A stretch of DNA of 64,000 bases from an endosymbiont of Escarpia spicata (lineage in GTDB: Bacteria; Pseudomonadota; Gammaproteobacteria; Chromatiales; Chromatiaceae). The position numbers and the translations under genes were made by a program. This document shows positions 17,483 through 26,443 of the stretch, piece after piece. A model generated the notes under the pieces. The model was given only the letters and a program-made list of their open reading frames with translations, was not told the origin of the DNA and did not search any database. The stretch's first letter is position 1, and each line of letters begins with the position of its first letter. Where the stretch lies: contig QFXE01000001.1 in NCBI GenBank assembly GCA_003349915.1, positions 186,001 to 250,000 of the forward strand, read 5' to 3'.

Positions 17483-17911
17483 CTAGCTGATCTCATGGGT
17501 ATTGAGTGGGTAACCCCGATCGCGATAGAAGCGGAATCGTTCGCGACCAGCAGTCTTGAGTTCAGGCTCTTTGTCTATCACTTCTGCCACTCTTTCAAAG
17601 CGACTGAAAAAGTTTGGCACATCTGTGGTGAGGTTGATCAGTACATCGCTCTCTTCAACAGCATCTCCACCACAGCCGATAATAACAGGCGTGACGGCAC
17701 TGTTCGCATCCTGTAGTTGTGCATGGGGTACGAAGCTGCCCTGACGGAAGGTCCAGAGCAGACGGTCCATATGCCTGGCCTCCTCATTGGAAACCGTGTG
17801 GATAAAGACCCTTCGTCCCTGATGATAGATCTTCTCCACCAGTCGACAGGCGAGCATATAGCGGTTGGCTTTGGCCTGCTCTTTGAGGATGTAGAAATCG
17901 ACTTGGGTCAT
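17483..17911 (-). CDS. holC: DNA polymerase III chi subunit HolC
   Basis: 142 aa, matching the chi family (E. coli 147 aa): start TQVDFYILKEQ, LACRLVEKIYHQG, the MDRLLWTFRQGSFVPHAQ clamp-loader/SSB face, VLINLTTDVP, and the FYRDRGYPL end. Chi links the clamp loader to SSB. It lies downstream of pepA as in many gammaproteobacteria, although valS, often next, is not present here. Confidence 0.95.
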   Translation of the reverse strand: MTQVDFYILKEQAKANRYMLACRLVEKIYHQGRRVFIHTVSNEEARHMDRLLWTFRQGSFVPHAQLQDANSAVTPVIIGCGGDAVEESDVLINLTTDVPNFFSRFERVAEVIDKEPELKTAGRERFRFYRDRGYPLNTHEIS

Positions 17912-17922
17912 CCTGCTGTCCT

Positions 17923-17982
17923 GTAGGGTGCGCTATGCGCCCCGAAACAAGTCGTAATCATGGTGCGCACGGCACACCCTAC
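17923..17982. repeat. Palindromic intergenic repeat, family D
   Basis: Arms GTAGGGTGCGCTATGCGCC and GGTGCGCACGGCACACCCTAC around about 20 bases. It fills most of the gap between pepA and holC. Its ends (GTAGGGTGCGC ... CACCCTAC) match a repeat style common in proteobacterial intergenic DNA. Confidence 0.75.
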
Positions 17983-18020
17983 ATCCTGGCTGAATCCGCA
18001 ATTATTACCTTGATAGCGCA

Positions 18021-19520
18021 CTAGTCACTCTGTCCACTGCGTTTCAGCAGGAACTGGGTCAGCAATGGCACCGGGCGGCCGGTAGCGCCCTTTGCTCCGC
18101 CGGAAAGCCAGGCGGTGCCGGCAATATCCAGATGGGCCCACTTGAACTTTTTCGTGTAGCGGGAGAGGAAACAGGCAGCGGTAATGGTTCCAGCACCCTT
18201 GCCGCCGATATTTCCCATATCGGCAAAGTTGCTGTCGAGTTGCGACTGATAATCCTCCCAAAGTGGCAGACGCCAGGCCCGGTCGCCGCTGTGGCTGCCG
18301 GCGTTGAGGACTTCATCGGCGAGCGCGTCGTTATTGGCCATCAGACCAGAGGCGTGTTTTCCCAGGGCGACGATGCAGGCGCCGGTAAGGGTGGCGATAT
18401 CGATGACGGCTGCCGGTTCGAAACGTTCGCTGTAGGTGAGGGCATCGCAGAGGATCAGGCGGCCTTCCGCGTCGGTGTTGAGTATCTCAATGGTCTGGCC
18501 GGACATGCTGGTGACAATGTCGCCGGGTTTGTTGGCATCGCCGTCCGGCAGATTCTCGGATGAGGGCACCACACCGATGACATTCAGCGACAGTTCCATC
18601 TCAGCGCAGGCCTGCAGGGTGCCGATGACGCTGGCGCCGCCGCACATGTCGTATTTCATCTCATCCATTCCCGCCGAGGGTTTGAGGGAGATACCGCCTG
18701 CGTCGAAGGTCAATCCCTTGCCGACCAGTACGACGGGTTTGGTGTCGGTTTTGCCGCCTTTGTACTCCATGATGATTAGTTTGGCGGGTTGGCGGCTGCC
18801 GCGGGAGACGGAGAGCAGGGCGCCCATGCCCAGTTTCTCCATCTGTTTTTCGTCCAGTACCTGCACCTTGAGGCGGCGGGATTTTCTGCTGAGTTTGCGG
18901 GCCTGATCAGCAAGGTAGGTCGGGGTGCAGATATTGCCTGGCAGATTGGAGAGGCCCTTGGCCAGGTTCATGCCGTTGGCGATGCCCTGACCATGGCTCA
19001 CTGCCTTTTGCGCGGTTTTCAATCGGCGGCGGTCACCGAGAAAAAGGGTCAGGCGCTTCAGGGGACGCTTGGGTGTTTTGCGCTCACTCTTCAGTTCGTC
19101 TGCGCGGTATGCCGCCTCCTCTGCGGAGATGACCGTGTCGCGCACTGTCTGATAGAGGTTGCCGTCCTGAAGTTCCAGGTCACTCAGACAACAAACGGCT
19201 TCAGCAGCATGGCTCTTGTCCAGACTTTTTACAATGGATGAGAGGGTCTTGCGGTACTGCTTAAGGGTAAACTCCCGGGCTTTTCCCAGGCCGACCAGCA
19301 GCACTCGTTCTGCCAGGCTACCAGGTACGTCGTACAGCATCACCTGCTCACCGGACTCACCATTTATATCGCCGCGCTTCAGAATCTTGGCGAGGTATCC
19401 CTTGCTGGCTTTGTCCACTTGTTGCGCAATAGGTGAAAGCCGACGATGGGAGTAGACGCCAAGCACCAGGCAGGCGGTGCGTTGTTTGGTGGGATCCCCA
19501 GACTTGATGCTGAATTCCAT
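18021..19520 (-). CDS. pepA: Leucyl aminopeptidase PepA (M17)
   Basis: 499 aa, the usual length. The C-terminal catalytic domain has the dinuclear-metal signatures VGKGLTFDAGGISLKPS, MKYDMCGGASVIG and NTDAEGRLILCDAL, and the N-terminal macro-like domain is present. In E. coli PepA is both an aminopeptidase and a DNA-binding factor (XerC site recombination, carAB). It is divergent from lptF across 117 bases and upstream of holC, a standard gammaproteobacterial arrangement. Confidence 0.97.
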   Translation of the reverse strand: MEFSIKSGDPTKQRTACLVLGVYSHRRLSPIAQQVDKASKGYLAKILKRGDINGESGEQVMLYDVPGSLAERVLLVGLGKAREFTLKQYRKTLSSIVKSLDKSHAAEAVCCLSDLELQDGNLYQTVRDTVISAEEAAYRADELKSERKTPKRPLKRLTLFLGDRRRLKTAQKAVSHGQGIANGMNLAKGLSNLPGNICTPTYLADQARKLSRKSRRLKVQVLDEKQMEKLGMGALLSVSRGSRQPAKLIIMEYKGGKTDTKPVVLVGKGLTFDAGGISLKPSAGMDEMKYDMCGGASVIGTLQACAEMELSLNVIGVVPSSENLPDGDANKPGDIVTSMSGQTIEILNTDAEGRLILCDALTYSERFEPAAVIDIATLTGACIVALGKHASGLMANNDALADEVLNAGSHSGDRAWRLPLWEDYQSQLDSNFADMGNIGGKGAGTITAACFLSRYTKKFKWAHLDIAGTAWLSGGAKGATGRPVPLLTQFLLKRSGQSD

Positions 19521-19637
19521 ATATTACCGGTCCTCGATATTTTGGTGGAGATGATGCCTATCCAGGCTGCAATTCTTGATAGGATAGGGTTCCGAAACCA
19601 TTGTAGTCTACCGAAACAGCAACGATTTACCATTGCC

Positions 19638-20744
19638 GTGATCTCTCTCATTGACCGTTATCTGCTGCAGGAAGTGTTCAAGGCGCTGTTTGCGATCCTC
19701 TTGATACTGCTGCTGGTATTGGTCAGCCATAGTTTTATCGGTTTTTTACAGCAGGTGGCGGTGGGAGAGGTGAGCGCGGATGTGCTCTTCCAGCTTCTGG
19801 GACTGCAGATTTTTCGCTATCTTGCCCGCCTGATTCCGCCCGCTTTCTTCTTCGCTGTGCTCTACGCTGTCGGCCGGATGTACCGGGATAGTGAGATGAT
19901 CGCCCTGGAATCCTGTGGTGTAGGCAGCCTGCGTATCTTTCGGAGCATCCTGCTGGCGGGATTGCCGGTTTCCCTGCTCGTGGCCTGGCTCTCCATGGGG
20001 GTGCAGCCCTGGTCGAGTCAGCTGATTGCGCGGATCATCAGCGGACAGACGGGCCAGTCGGTGGAACTGGCAGGTGTGAGTCCGGGGCGGTTCAATGAAT
20101 ACAGCAAGGGCGATCTGGTCTTCTATGTGGAGTCGATCTCGGAGAGCGACCATCGTATGCACAATATCTTTGTGCAGACCCGGCAGGGGGACGATCTGGG
20201 TTTGGTGACCGCCGCTACCGGTTTTCAGCGGGTGGATCCGGAGACGGGTGACCGGTTTCTGGTATTGGAGGATGGGTTTCGCTACAAAGGTCAGCCCGGC
20301 CGGGCGGATTATGTGGTGAGTGAATTTGGTGCCTATGCCCTGCGCATTGGAGAAGCCGTGCCCACTGTGGGCAATCGTCCCCGTAACAGCCTGCCGACCC
20401 ATGTCCTGCTGGCATCGCAGGACATCTACGACCGCTCCGAATTTCAATACCGCCTGTCACCCGCACTGGGGGTACTGGCCTTTGCTCTGCTGAGTCTGCC
20501 GTTGAGCCGTTCGCTGCCGCGTCAGGGGCCCTTTGGCCGTCTGGCCCTGGCGTTTCTGATCTACACCATCTATCTCAGTCTTCAGGGCGTATCCGAGAAC
20601 TGGATGAAGGATCAGGTAACCCCTGCGTGGTTGGGGATGTGGTGGGTACACCTTTCGATGGGGGGGCTGGCACTGATTATGCTGTTACCTGACCGTGTCT
20701 GGTATCGCCGCTGGCGCCGTCGTCTGCGTTGGACTCGGGCATGA
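19638..20744 (+). CDS. lptF: LPS export permease LptF
   Basis: About 368 aa from a GTG at 19638; the frame is open upstream into the pepA promoter region, so the start could be further 5'. Three N-terminal and three C-terminal membrane helices flank a periplasmic beta-jellyroll (about residues 125-260). Motifs IDRYLLQEVFKAL at the start and ALGVLAFALLSLPLSR fit LptF. With LptG and LptB2 it extracts lipopolysaccharide from the inner membrane. The stop overlaps the lptG start (ATGA). Together with the arn genes it shows LPS with modified lipid A. Confidence 0.92.
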   Translation: MISLIDRYLLQEVFKALFAILLILLLVLVSHSFIGFLQQVAVGEVSADVLFQLLGLQIFRYLARLIPPAFFFAVLYAVGRMYRDSEMIALESCGVGSLRIFRSILLAGLPVSLLVAWLSMGVQPWSSQLIARIISGQTGQSVELAGVSPGRFNEYSKGDLVFYVESISESDHRMHNIFVQTRQGDDLGLVTAATGFQRVDPETGDRFLVLEDGFRYKGQPGRADYVVSEFGAYALRIGEAVPTVGNRPRNSLPTHVLLASQDIYDRSEFQYRLSPALGVLAFALLSLPLSRSLPRQGPFGRLALAFLIYTIYLSLQGVSENWMKDQVTPAWLGMWWVHLSMGGLALIMLLPDRVWYRRWRRRLRWTRA

Positions 20745-21808
20745 CAAACCTGCTGGATCGCTATATTGGCCGTTCCGTGGCACTGGGGATGTTGATGGTC
20801 CTGGCGCTGTTGTTGGTGCTGCTGGGTTTCTTCTCCGTGCTGGGAGAACTGGAAGAGGTGGGCAAAGGGAGTTACACCACGGTCAAAGCCTTTACTTATG
20901 TACTCCTGATTCTGCCCCGCTATACCTATGAGATCTTCCCCGTCGCCACCTTGCTGGGCAGTCTGATCGGCTTGGGGGCGCTTGCGAACAACTCCGAACT
21001 GATTGCCATGCGTGCTGCGGGGGTGTCGATATCCCGTATCGTGGGCGCTGTCCTGAAGACCGGCTTTGTCATGCTGCTGGTTATTCTGGCTGTCGGGGAG
21101 CTGTTGGCGCCGGTAACGGAACAGCGTGCCCAGCGTATGAAGATGGACGCGCTGTCTGACCAGGTGACGTTGCAGACAAAGTACGGTTTCTGGGCGAGGG
21201 ACGGCGATACCTTCATCAATATCCGCCGTATCCTGCCCGACTCGACGCTGGCTGATATCTCAATCTACGAGTATGGCGCGGGGAGAGAGCTGTTGCGGGC
21301 CACTCATGCCGACACTGCCCGTTATGCCGATCCTGAATGGGAACTGGATGGTGTTGAGCAGAGCGAATTTGGTGCAGGACGGATCGCTACGAAACAGCTG
21401 GAGCGCCTGCGGTGGTCAACCCTGCTGGAACCCGCATTGCTGGATGTAGTGACGGTTCAGCCCCACATGCTGCCGGCCTGGGATCTCTGGAGCTATATCC
21501 GTTATCTGACTGAAAATGGGCAGGATGCCGCGACCTACGAGGTGGCTTTCTGGGGAAAGGTAGTGTCGCCCCTGGTGACATTGGTCATGCTGTTTCTGAG
21601 TGTGCCCTTTGTGTTCGGTGCCCTGCGTAGCGTCAGCATTGGCCAGCGTATCTTTACCGGTGCAGTCATTGGTACTGTTTTCTACCTGGTGAATCGGGCC
21701 TTCTCCTATCTGGCGGTGGTCTATGATATTAACCCGCTGTTCGCGGCATCCTTCCCGACACTGTTCTGCCTGTTATTGGCTTTCTGGTTTTTTCGAAGGG
21801 TGCATTAG
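20741..21808 (+). CDS. lptG: LPS export permease LptG
   Basis: 355 aa from the ATG overlapping the lptF stop. It starts LLDRYIGRSV, has three N-terminal helices, a coupling segment with NNSELIAMRAAGVS, a periplasmic domain and three C-terminal helices containing PFVFGALRS and GQRIFTGAVIG. It is the partner of LptF in the LptB2FG extractor of the inner membrane. Length matches E. coli LptG (360 aa). Confidence 0.95.
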   Translation: MTNLLDRYIGRSVALGMLMVLALLLVLLGFFSVLGELEEVGKGSYTTVKAFTYVLLILPRYTYEIFPVATLLGSLIGLGALANNSELIAMRAAGVSISRIVGAVLKTGFVMLLVILAVGELLAPVTEQRAQRMKMDALSDQVTLQTKYGFWARDGDTFINIRRILPDSTLADISIYEYGAGRELLRATHADTARYADPEWELDGVEQSEFGAGRIATKQLERLRWSTLLEPALLDVVTVQPHMLPAWDLWSYIRYLTENGQDAATYEVAFWGKVVSPLVTLVMLFLSVPFVFGALRSVSIGQRIFTGAVIGTVFYLVNRAFSYLAVVYDINPLFAASFPTLFCLLLAFWFFRRVH

Positions 21809-21812
21809 CTTG

Positions 21813-21912
21813 AGGGGTCGGAGTCGAGAGTGAACATGTTGGGAAGTGGCATGAGGCGAGATAAATGCGATGCGAGTGATGTGACTTCGTAGCTGAATCG
21901 ACTCTGACCCCT
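21813..21912. mobile_element. Possible miniature element with REP-transposase-like ends
   Basis: Imperfect 15-bp terminal inverted repeats AGGGGTCGGAGTCGA (21813-21827) and TCGACTCTGACCCCT (21898-21912) flank about 70 bases with no coding potential. GGGGTCAGAGTC ends often border REP-associated tyrosine transposase genes in proteobacteria, so this could be a deletion derivative. It lies directly after the lptG stop. Confidence 0.5.
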
Positions 21913-21942
21913 GGAACTACCAACAATCAACCACTTGGGTAG

Positions 21943-21977
21943 GTTGGGTTAGGCCGTCTTTTTGGCCGTAACCCAAC
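21943..21977. repeat. Palindromic hairpin, family E, between lptG and RDD genes
   Basis: Arms GTTGGGTTAGGCC and GGCCGTAACCCAAC (one extra base) with a T-rich loop GTCTTTTT. It lies 3' to both convergent genes, so it can act as a two-way terminator. The sequence is a common proteobacterial intergenic palindrome style. Confidence 0.7.
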
Positions 21978-21983
21978 AATATG

Positions 21984-22433
21984 CTAATGCGACTTGGCAA
22001 CGATCACCAGCCGGGTACCGGACATTCGGTCGTGCCAGGCCAGTTTTTCCGGGTCGAACAATATCCACAAAAAAACCAGTCCAAAGACCAGCCAGGAGAA
22101 GATGGCGGCCAGATGGCGTTTCAGGGCATCGCCCCAGGTGGGTTTGCCGCCATCGGTTCGCACCAGACGCAGTCGCCAGGCCCGCATGCCCAGTGTCTGG
22201 CCACCCCAGGCCCAAAATCCGGTGAAAAACGCCAAGGGTATGATTTCGAATAGAAAAAGTTGGTAGACGACAAGTAAGCTGCCGCTTGGCATCTCCAACG
22301 GTAGCGTAATCAGTGTCGTGGCCACTGCCATCAATGCCACCAGGAGCAGGCCGTCGTAGAGCATTGCAGCAACCCGGCGAAAAAACCCCGGTGATACCGC
22401 CTCTTCAAGGTTTACAGGATATTGTTCATGCAT
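21984..22433 (-). CDS. RDD-family membrane protein
   Basis: 149 aa with three to four hydrophobic segments. It shows the RDD signature positions (R in FFRRVAAMLYDGLLL with the paired Asp, and the later LWILFDPEKLAWHDRMSGTR). RDD proteins are inner membrane proteins with proposed transport roles in some species. Convergent with lptG; a PilZ gene is divergent upstream. Confidence 0.85.
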   Translation of the reverse strand: MHEQYPVNLEEAVSPGFFRRVAAMLYDGLLLVALMAVATTLITLPLEMPSGSLLVVYQLFLFEIIPLAFFTGFWAWGGQTLGMRAWRLRLVRTDGGKPTWGDALKRHLAAIFSWLVFGLVFLWILFDPEKLAWHDRMSGTRLVIVAKSH

Positions 22434-22581
22434 CCTGAGATTCTACCGGAGCACTAGTGGTTTTTGATAGGGAACATCCCTTGCTCAGACGGGCAAAGCC
22501 CCGGCCTTGCCAATTCTAATCAGTGAACTACGCTTACCACTCCCTGATACAGATTTTTACAATCTATATAGGATAGAGACA

Positions 22582-22970
22582 GTGGAACACCGTTGTGCCG
22601 TGCGAAAACCTATCGTGCTTAACGTAACGCTCAATTACCGTGGGCTTGGTTTGATCAGCGGGAAAACCCAGGATGTAGGGTTGGGTGGTATGTTCATCAA
22701 TGTCGGGCGGGTTCAGTTGGCAATTAACGCCTTGGTGGAGATCACTTTTCCAGTCAAATGCCCCACGAAAAGTGTGCAGTAAGTGTGCAGTGTAAGGCCA
22801 AGGCACTGGTCGTTCACCATAGGGCGGATGGTGTCGGCCTCATGTTCAGTGAATTGGATACCAACGTCCGTCAGATGCTCAGACGAATACTGAATGGGCA
22901 GGCTGATACAACGATGACAAGACCTGGACCTGTGTCTGGCTCAAGCCCCGGCAGGGCAATCGCATTTTGA
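22582..22970 (+). pseudogene. PilZ-domain gene disrupted by an 11-bp tandem duplication
   Basis: The likely start is the GTG at 22582 after AGGATAGA. The domain opens with the c-di-GMP RxxxR motif (HRCAVRKP) and the second-strand motif DVGLGG (usual form D/N-x-S-x-x-G, here Gly for Ser). At 22770-22791 an exact duplication of AAGTGTGCAGT shifts the frame and creates TAA at 22780. Deleting one copy restores KSVQCKAKALVVHHRADGVG and a full C terminus ending at 22970. As it stands the protein is cut after about 66 residues. PilZ proteins bind c-di-GMP and often act with pili or FimX-type regulators. Confidence 0.8.
22770..22791 (+). repeat. Exact 11-bp tandem duplication inside the PilZ gene
   Basis: AAGTGTGCAGT is present twice in a row, 22770-22780 and 22781-22791. 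The unit length is not a multiple of three, so it changes frame. Gain or loss of a copy by slippage would switch the gene off or on. Confidence 0.95.
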
Positions 22971-23046
22971 CTTAAATCCAGGTCAGATAGATTTCATATT
23001 TGGCCGATACTTTTTTCTATCCGGGATGCACCTGGAATCTTCGAAT

Positions 23047-23072
23047 GAGGCGCTAACAGCGCCTCTTTTTTT
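23047..23072 (+). terminator. Rho-independent terminator
   Basis: Stem GAGGCGCT / AGCGCCTC with a 3-base loop, followed by seven T. It lies 76 bases after the end of the PilZ reading frame and before the histidine kinase gene. Confidence 0.85.
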
Positions 23073-23244
23073 GGAAAAGAGATCGGTTTTGCTTTCGGGA
23101 GTTGGTTTTGATGCCTCGGTAGAGGGAGGCAATATGAGATCAAAATCCCTTTGGACTATCCAGCGGCCTGTGAAAGTCCTATGATCAGTCTCATGATGGT
23201 TTCGTATATCATTGAAATCACAGGGTTGATCATTTGGATATTTG

Positions 23245-25797
23245 ATGGCGCATACGGGCAGAGGCAGGTTTTTTCGCTGGTTTGAGCGCATTCCGTTGCA
23301 GTGGATATCAGTCCTTGTGGGTGTGCTCTGCGGAGTGCTGGTCTGGTTGGTGCTGGATCCCATACAAAGTCGGGCACTGGGCGAAATTTTTCAGAGCGAG
23401 CTCGAACTGCAGCTGGATCGACGTGCACGTGATACCCGCTATCGGTTCGAGCAGTATCTGCGGCAATGGCAGATTGCTGCGCAGGGTCTGTCGCAGCATT
23501 GGCGTCTGGTCAATCATGTTCAATCGCCTGATTGGGAAAGCCGCCAGCTATACCCAAAAACCTACATAGAATCGCAGCCCGCATGGCTGGAGAAGGGGCA
23601 ACCAATGGTTGGTTCGGTGGCGCCAAGTCAGGTGGTGCTGCTGGATGCCAAAGATAGGGTGCGGGAGGTTTTTCATCAACAGGACACACCTTTTCCGGTA
23701 GCGAAAGCGGCAAAGGGATATTCAGGCAGGGATGGCGCTGTGGTGACAAACGTCTGGCAAGCTCCCTACCTGATTGCCTGGTCAGCCATTGACGATCCAC
23801 ATGGACGGAAAAAGGCGGTATTGATGCTGGTCATCCCCATCGACGAACGCTTCCTGCTTCAATCCCAACAGGTCGTGGCCGGTGACGGCAGTGTCGTCGG
23901 CTTGTTGGATGCGGACCGCCAGGTATTGCTCTCCAGTAGTGACGAGAAACAGGTTCTGCGCAATTCCAAACTAAGCCAATGGGAAGACGATTATCTCGTC
24001 ACTTCCCAGTCTTTCACGGTTTATGAGGGGTCGGATCAGAATATCCAGTTTGCCACCCTGATATCCCGTAAACGGGTGGAGCAGACCAGCCAGCGAATTC
24101 TTGCAAGCGAGCGGCGTGAGCGGTTGCTTGAAGCCGCCGCTTTTGTGGCGGTGTTCTCTCTGCTGTTTTTCTTTGTTTCTGCCCGACTCAATCACTTTCT
24201 TCATCAAATATCCAACCTTGGCCGGCGTGCATTGAACATCGAACAGCCGGTGCAGGATCGGGGCAACCAGCTATTGGTGCTGGAAGCCTGGATTCGGGAC
24301 TATTTTCAGCGTGTCGGCGCGGCGCAGGATGAGGTGCAACGCGAACATGAGACGCAGATTCACGATTCCGAGGTGTTGAAAAGCACACTCTTGGATACTG
24401 CGCTGGACTCAATTATTACGGTGGACTCGACAGCAACAGTGGTCGAGGTGAATGTAACCGCAGAACGGACCTTTGGTTTTGAACGTGACCATCTATTAGG
24501 ACAATCCATCACACAGCAGCTGATCCATACGGACGACAGGACACGTTTCAGGAATCTGCTGGCAGCTTGTCGCAACCTGCCGGAAGGTGCGAGCGCCTGC
24601 GCCCCAGAGGGTTTTTTGACGACGGATGTCAATGGTGCCGAAACACCTGTCGAGTGTTCCGCGGTGCCAATCTACATGCATGATCAGACGCTTTTCACCC
24701 TTTATCTACGGGATGTCAGTGAACGGCGCAAGGCAGAACGGGAGATTCAGAGCCTGGCAAAGTTTACCAGTGAAAACCCAAGTCCGGTGTTACGCATAAA
24801 CAACCGTGGCGTGATCACCTATGCCAATGCGGCAAGCGAACCCCTGCTTGATTATTGGGGGTGTGAACTGGCCCAGACGCTGCCGTTGTATTGGCGCAAT
24901 CTGGTGTTGGAGACACTGGATGTGGGTCATAATAGGGAGTATGAACTTGCCAGTGAAGGGCAGATTTTCTCCCTGCTGCTGGCTCCAATTGTTGAACTTG
25001 GTTACGTCAATATTTACGGCAGGGATATTACCCAGGTGCGAAGCGCTGAGCAGCAAAGCCGTCAGCACCAGTCGGAACTGGTACATGTTTGCCGGGTCAG
25101 TACCATGGGTGAGATGGCCACCGGACTGGCGCATGAGTTGAACCAACCGCTTGCCGCCATTGTTAATTTTGCAAGTGGCTGCGTACGCCGTCTACAGGCG
25201 GGGATCGGTGGCGAGGCGGAATTGGTGGATGCAATGGCCCAGATCACCGTTCAGGCGGAGCGGGCTGGAGAGATCATCAAACGTCTGCGCAGTCTGGTGG
25301 GTAAGAAGCCCCATGAGCAGATATTGGTCAACCTGAATGAGTTGGTTATTGAAGTTGCTTCGTTTGTGGAGTACGAGGCAAACAAGCGATCCGTCGAAAT
25401 TATTCTCGACCTCGCAAGTGAAGGCCTGCCGGTGAAGGTCGATCTGGTGCAGATCGAACAGGTGCTGCTCAACCTGGTGCGCAACGCCATTCAAGTACTC
25501 CAGCAGGTAGAAGTGAGCCAGAGAAGACTGACGCTGGTTACCTGCAAACTGGATGAGAGGCGGGTGGAGATACAGGTTCGGGATACCGGACCCGGTATTT
25601 CACCTGATATTATGGAACACTTGTTCGACGCCTTCTTCTCGACCAAGGAGAGTGGGATGGGCATGGGGTTAGCCATCAGCCGCAAGATTATCGAGGATCA
25701 CCAGGGTGATATTTTCGTGACTTCCGAACTGGGACATGGCACTGAGTTTACGGTTATATTACCGACTGATCCAAAGCTGGAACTACCGGGATACTGA
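23245..25797 (+). CDS. Membrane-bound PAS-domain sensor histidine kinase
   Basis: 850 aa. A helix at ~20-40 and another at ~296-314 bracket a periplasmic sensor of about 255 residues. Two PAS domains follow (about 380-490 and 505-600), then a HisKA domain with phospho-accepting His630 in HELNQPLAAI, a LVRNAIQVL N-box and an ATPase domain with DTGPGIS and GMGMGLAIS. The HELNQPLAAI form belongs to the FixL/DctB/TodS-like group. The response regulator starts 5 bases after its stop. The ATG at 23245 is preferred over the overlapping TTG at 23242. The signal sensed is unknown. Confidence 0.92.
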   Translation: MAHTGRGRFFRWFERIPLQWISVLVGVLCGVLVWLVLDPIQSRALGEIFQSELELQLDRRARDTRYRFEQYLRQWQIAAQGLSQHWRLVNHVQSPDWESRQLYPKTYIESQPAWLEKGQPMVGSVAPSQVVLLDAKDRVREVFHQQDTPFPVAKAAKGYSGRDGAVVTNVWQAPYLIAWSAIDDPHGRKKAVLMLVIPIDERFLLQSQQVVAGDGSVVGLLDADRQVLLSSSDEKQVLRNSKLSQWEDDYLVTSQSFTVYEGSDQNIQFATLISRKRVEQTSQRILASERRERLLEAAAFVAVFSLLFFFVSARLNHFLHQISNLGRRALNIEQPVQDRGNQLLVLEAWIRDYFQRVGAAQDEVQREHETQIHDSEVLKSTLLDTALDSIITVDSTATVVEVNVTAERTFGFERDHLLGQSITQQLIHTDDRTRFRNLLAACRNLPEGASACAPEGFLTTDVNGAETPVECSAVPIYMHDQTLFTLYLRDVSERRKAEREIQSLAKFTSENPSPVLRINNRGVITYANAASEPLLDYWGCELAQTLPLYWRNLVLETLDVGHNREYELASEGQIFSLLLAPIVELGYVNIYGRDITQVRSAEQQSRQHQSELVHVCRVSTMGEMATGLAHELNQPLAAIVNFASGCVRRLQAGIGGEAELVDAMAQITVQAERAGEIIKRLRSLVGKKPHEQILVNLNELVIEVASFVEYEANKRSVEIILDLASEGLPVKVDLVQIEQVLLNLVRNAIQVLQQVEVSQRRLTLVTCKLDERRVEIQVRDTGPGISPDIMEHLFDAFFSTKESGMGMGLAISRKIIEDHQGDIFVTSELGHGTEFTVILPTDPKLELPGY

Positions 25798-25801
25798 ATC
25801 T

Positions 25802-26437
25802 ATGAGCAATAAACCGACGGTATTTGTTGTTGACGACGACCAGGCCATGCGGAACTCCCTGAAGTGGCTGATCGAGTCTGTGGCCATGCAGGTGGAAACC
25901 TTCGACTCTGCGAGTGCTTTTATCTCAAGCTATTATCCGGGGCGCTCAGGCTGCCTGTTACTCGATGTGCGCATGCCGGGCATGAGCGGGCTGGAGCTGC
26001 AGGAGTACCTGATGAATCATCAGATTGCGATTCCGGTCATCATCATTACCGGACATGGCGACGTGCCGATGGCGGTGCGGGCGATGAAAGCGGGTGCTGT
26101 GGATTTCATCGAGAAACCCTTCAATGATGAACTGTTGCTGGAGAGCATCCGGCATGCGCTGTCACTTGATGAGCAGCAGCGGGATTATCAGTCTCAACGC
26201 GCTGAGATTGCCGCCCGTCTTGCCCGGCTCACGCCCAGGGAACATGAGGTCATGGAGATGGTGACCAGCGGCAAGGCCAACAAAGAGATTGCCACCACCC
26301 TCGGTGTCAGTGCAAAGACGGTTGAGGCTCATCGTGCCCGGGTGATGGAGAAGATGGAAGCGGGATCGCTGGCCAAGTTGGTGCGCATGGCGGTACTGGC
26401 CAATATGATCAAGGAACATGTGAAAGAGGAAGAGTAG
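25802..26437 (+). CDS. FixJ/NarL-type response regulator
   Basis: 211 aa. The receiver domain has the acidic pocket VVDDD (residues 10-13) and the phospho-acceptor Asp55 in LLLDVRMPG. A C-terminal LuxR-type HTH (about 145-205) contains LTPREHEVM and TVEAHRARVMEKM. It pairs with the adjacent histidine kinase, and a transporter gene starts 6 bases after its stop, suggesting one transcript and a transport target. The upstream ATG at 25736 lies inside the kinase gene and is rejected. Confidence 0.93.
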   Translation: MSNKPTVFVVDDDQAMRNSLKWLIESVAMQVETFDSASAFISSYYPGRSGCLLLDVRMPGMSGLELQEYLMNHQIAIPVIIITGHGDVPMAVRAMKAGAVDFIEKPFNDELLLESIRHALSLDEQQRDYQSQRAEIAARLARLTPREHEVMEMVTSGKANKEIATTLGVSAKTVEAHRARVMEKMEAGSLAKLVRMAVLANMIKEHVKEEE

Positions 26438-26443
26438 ACATTC

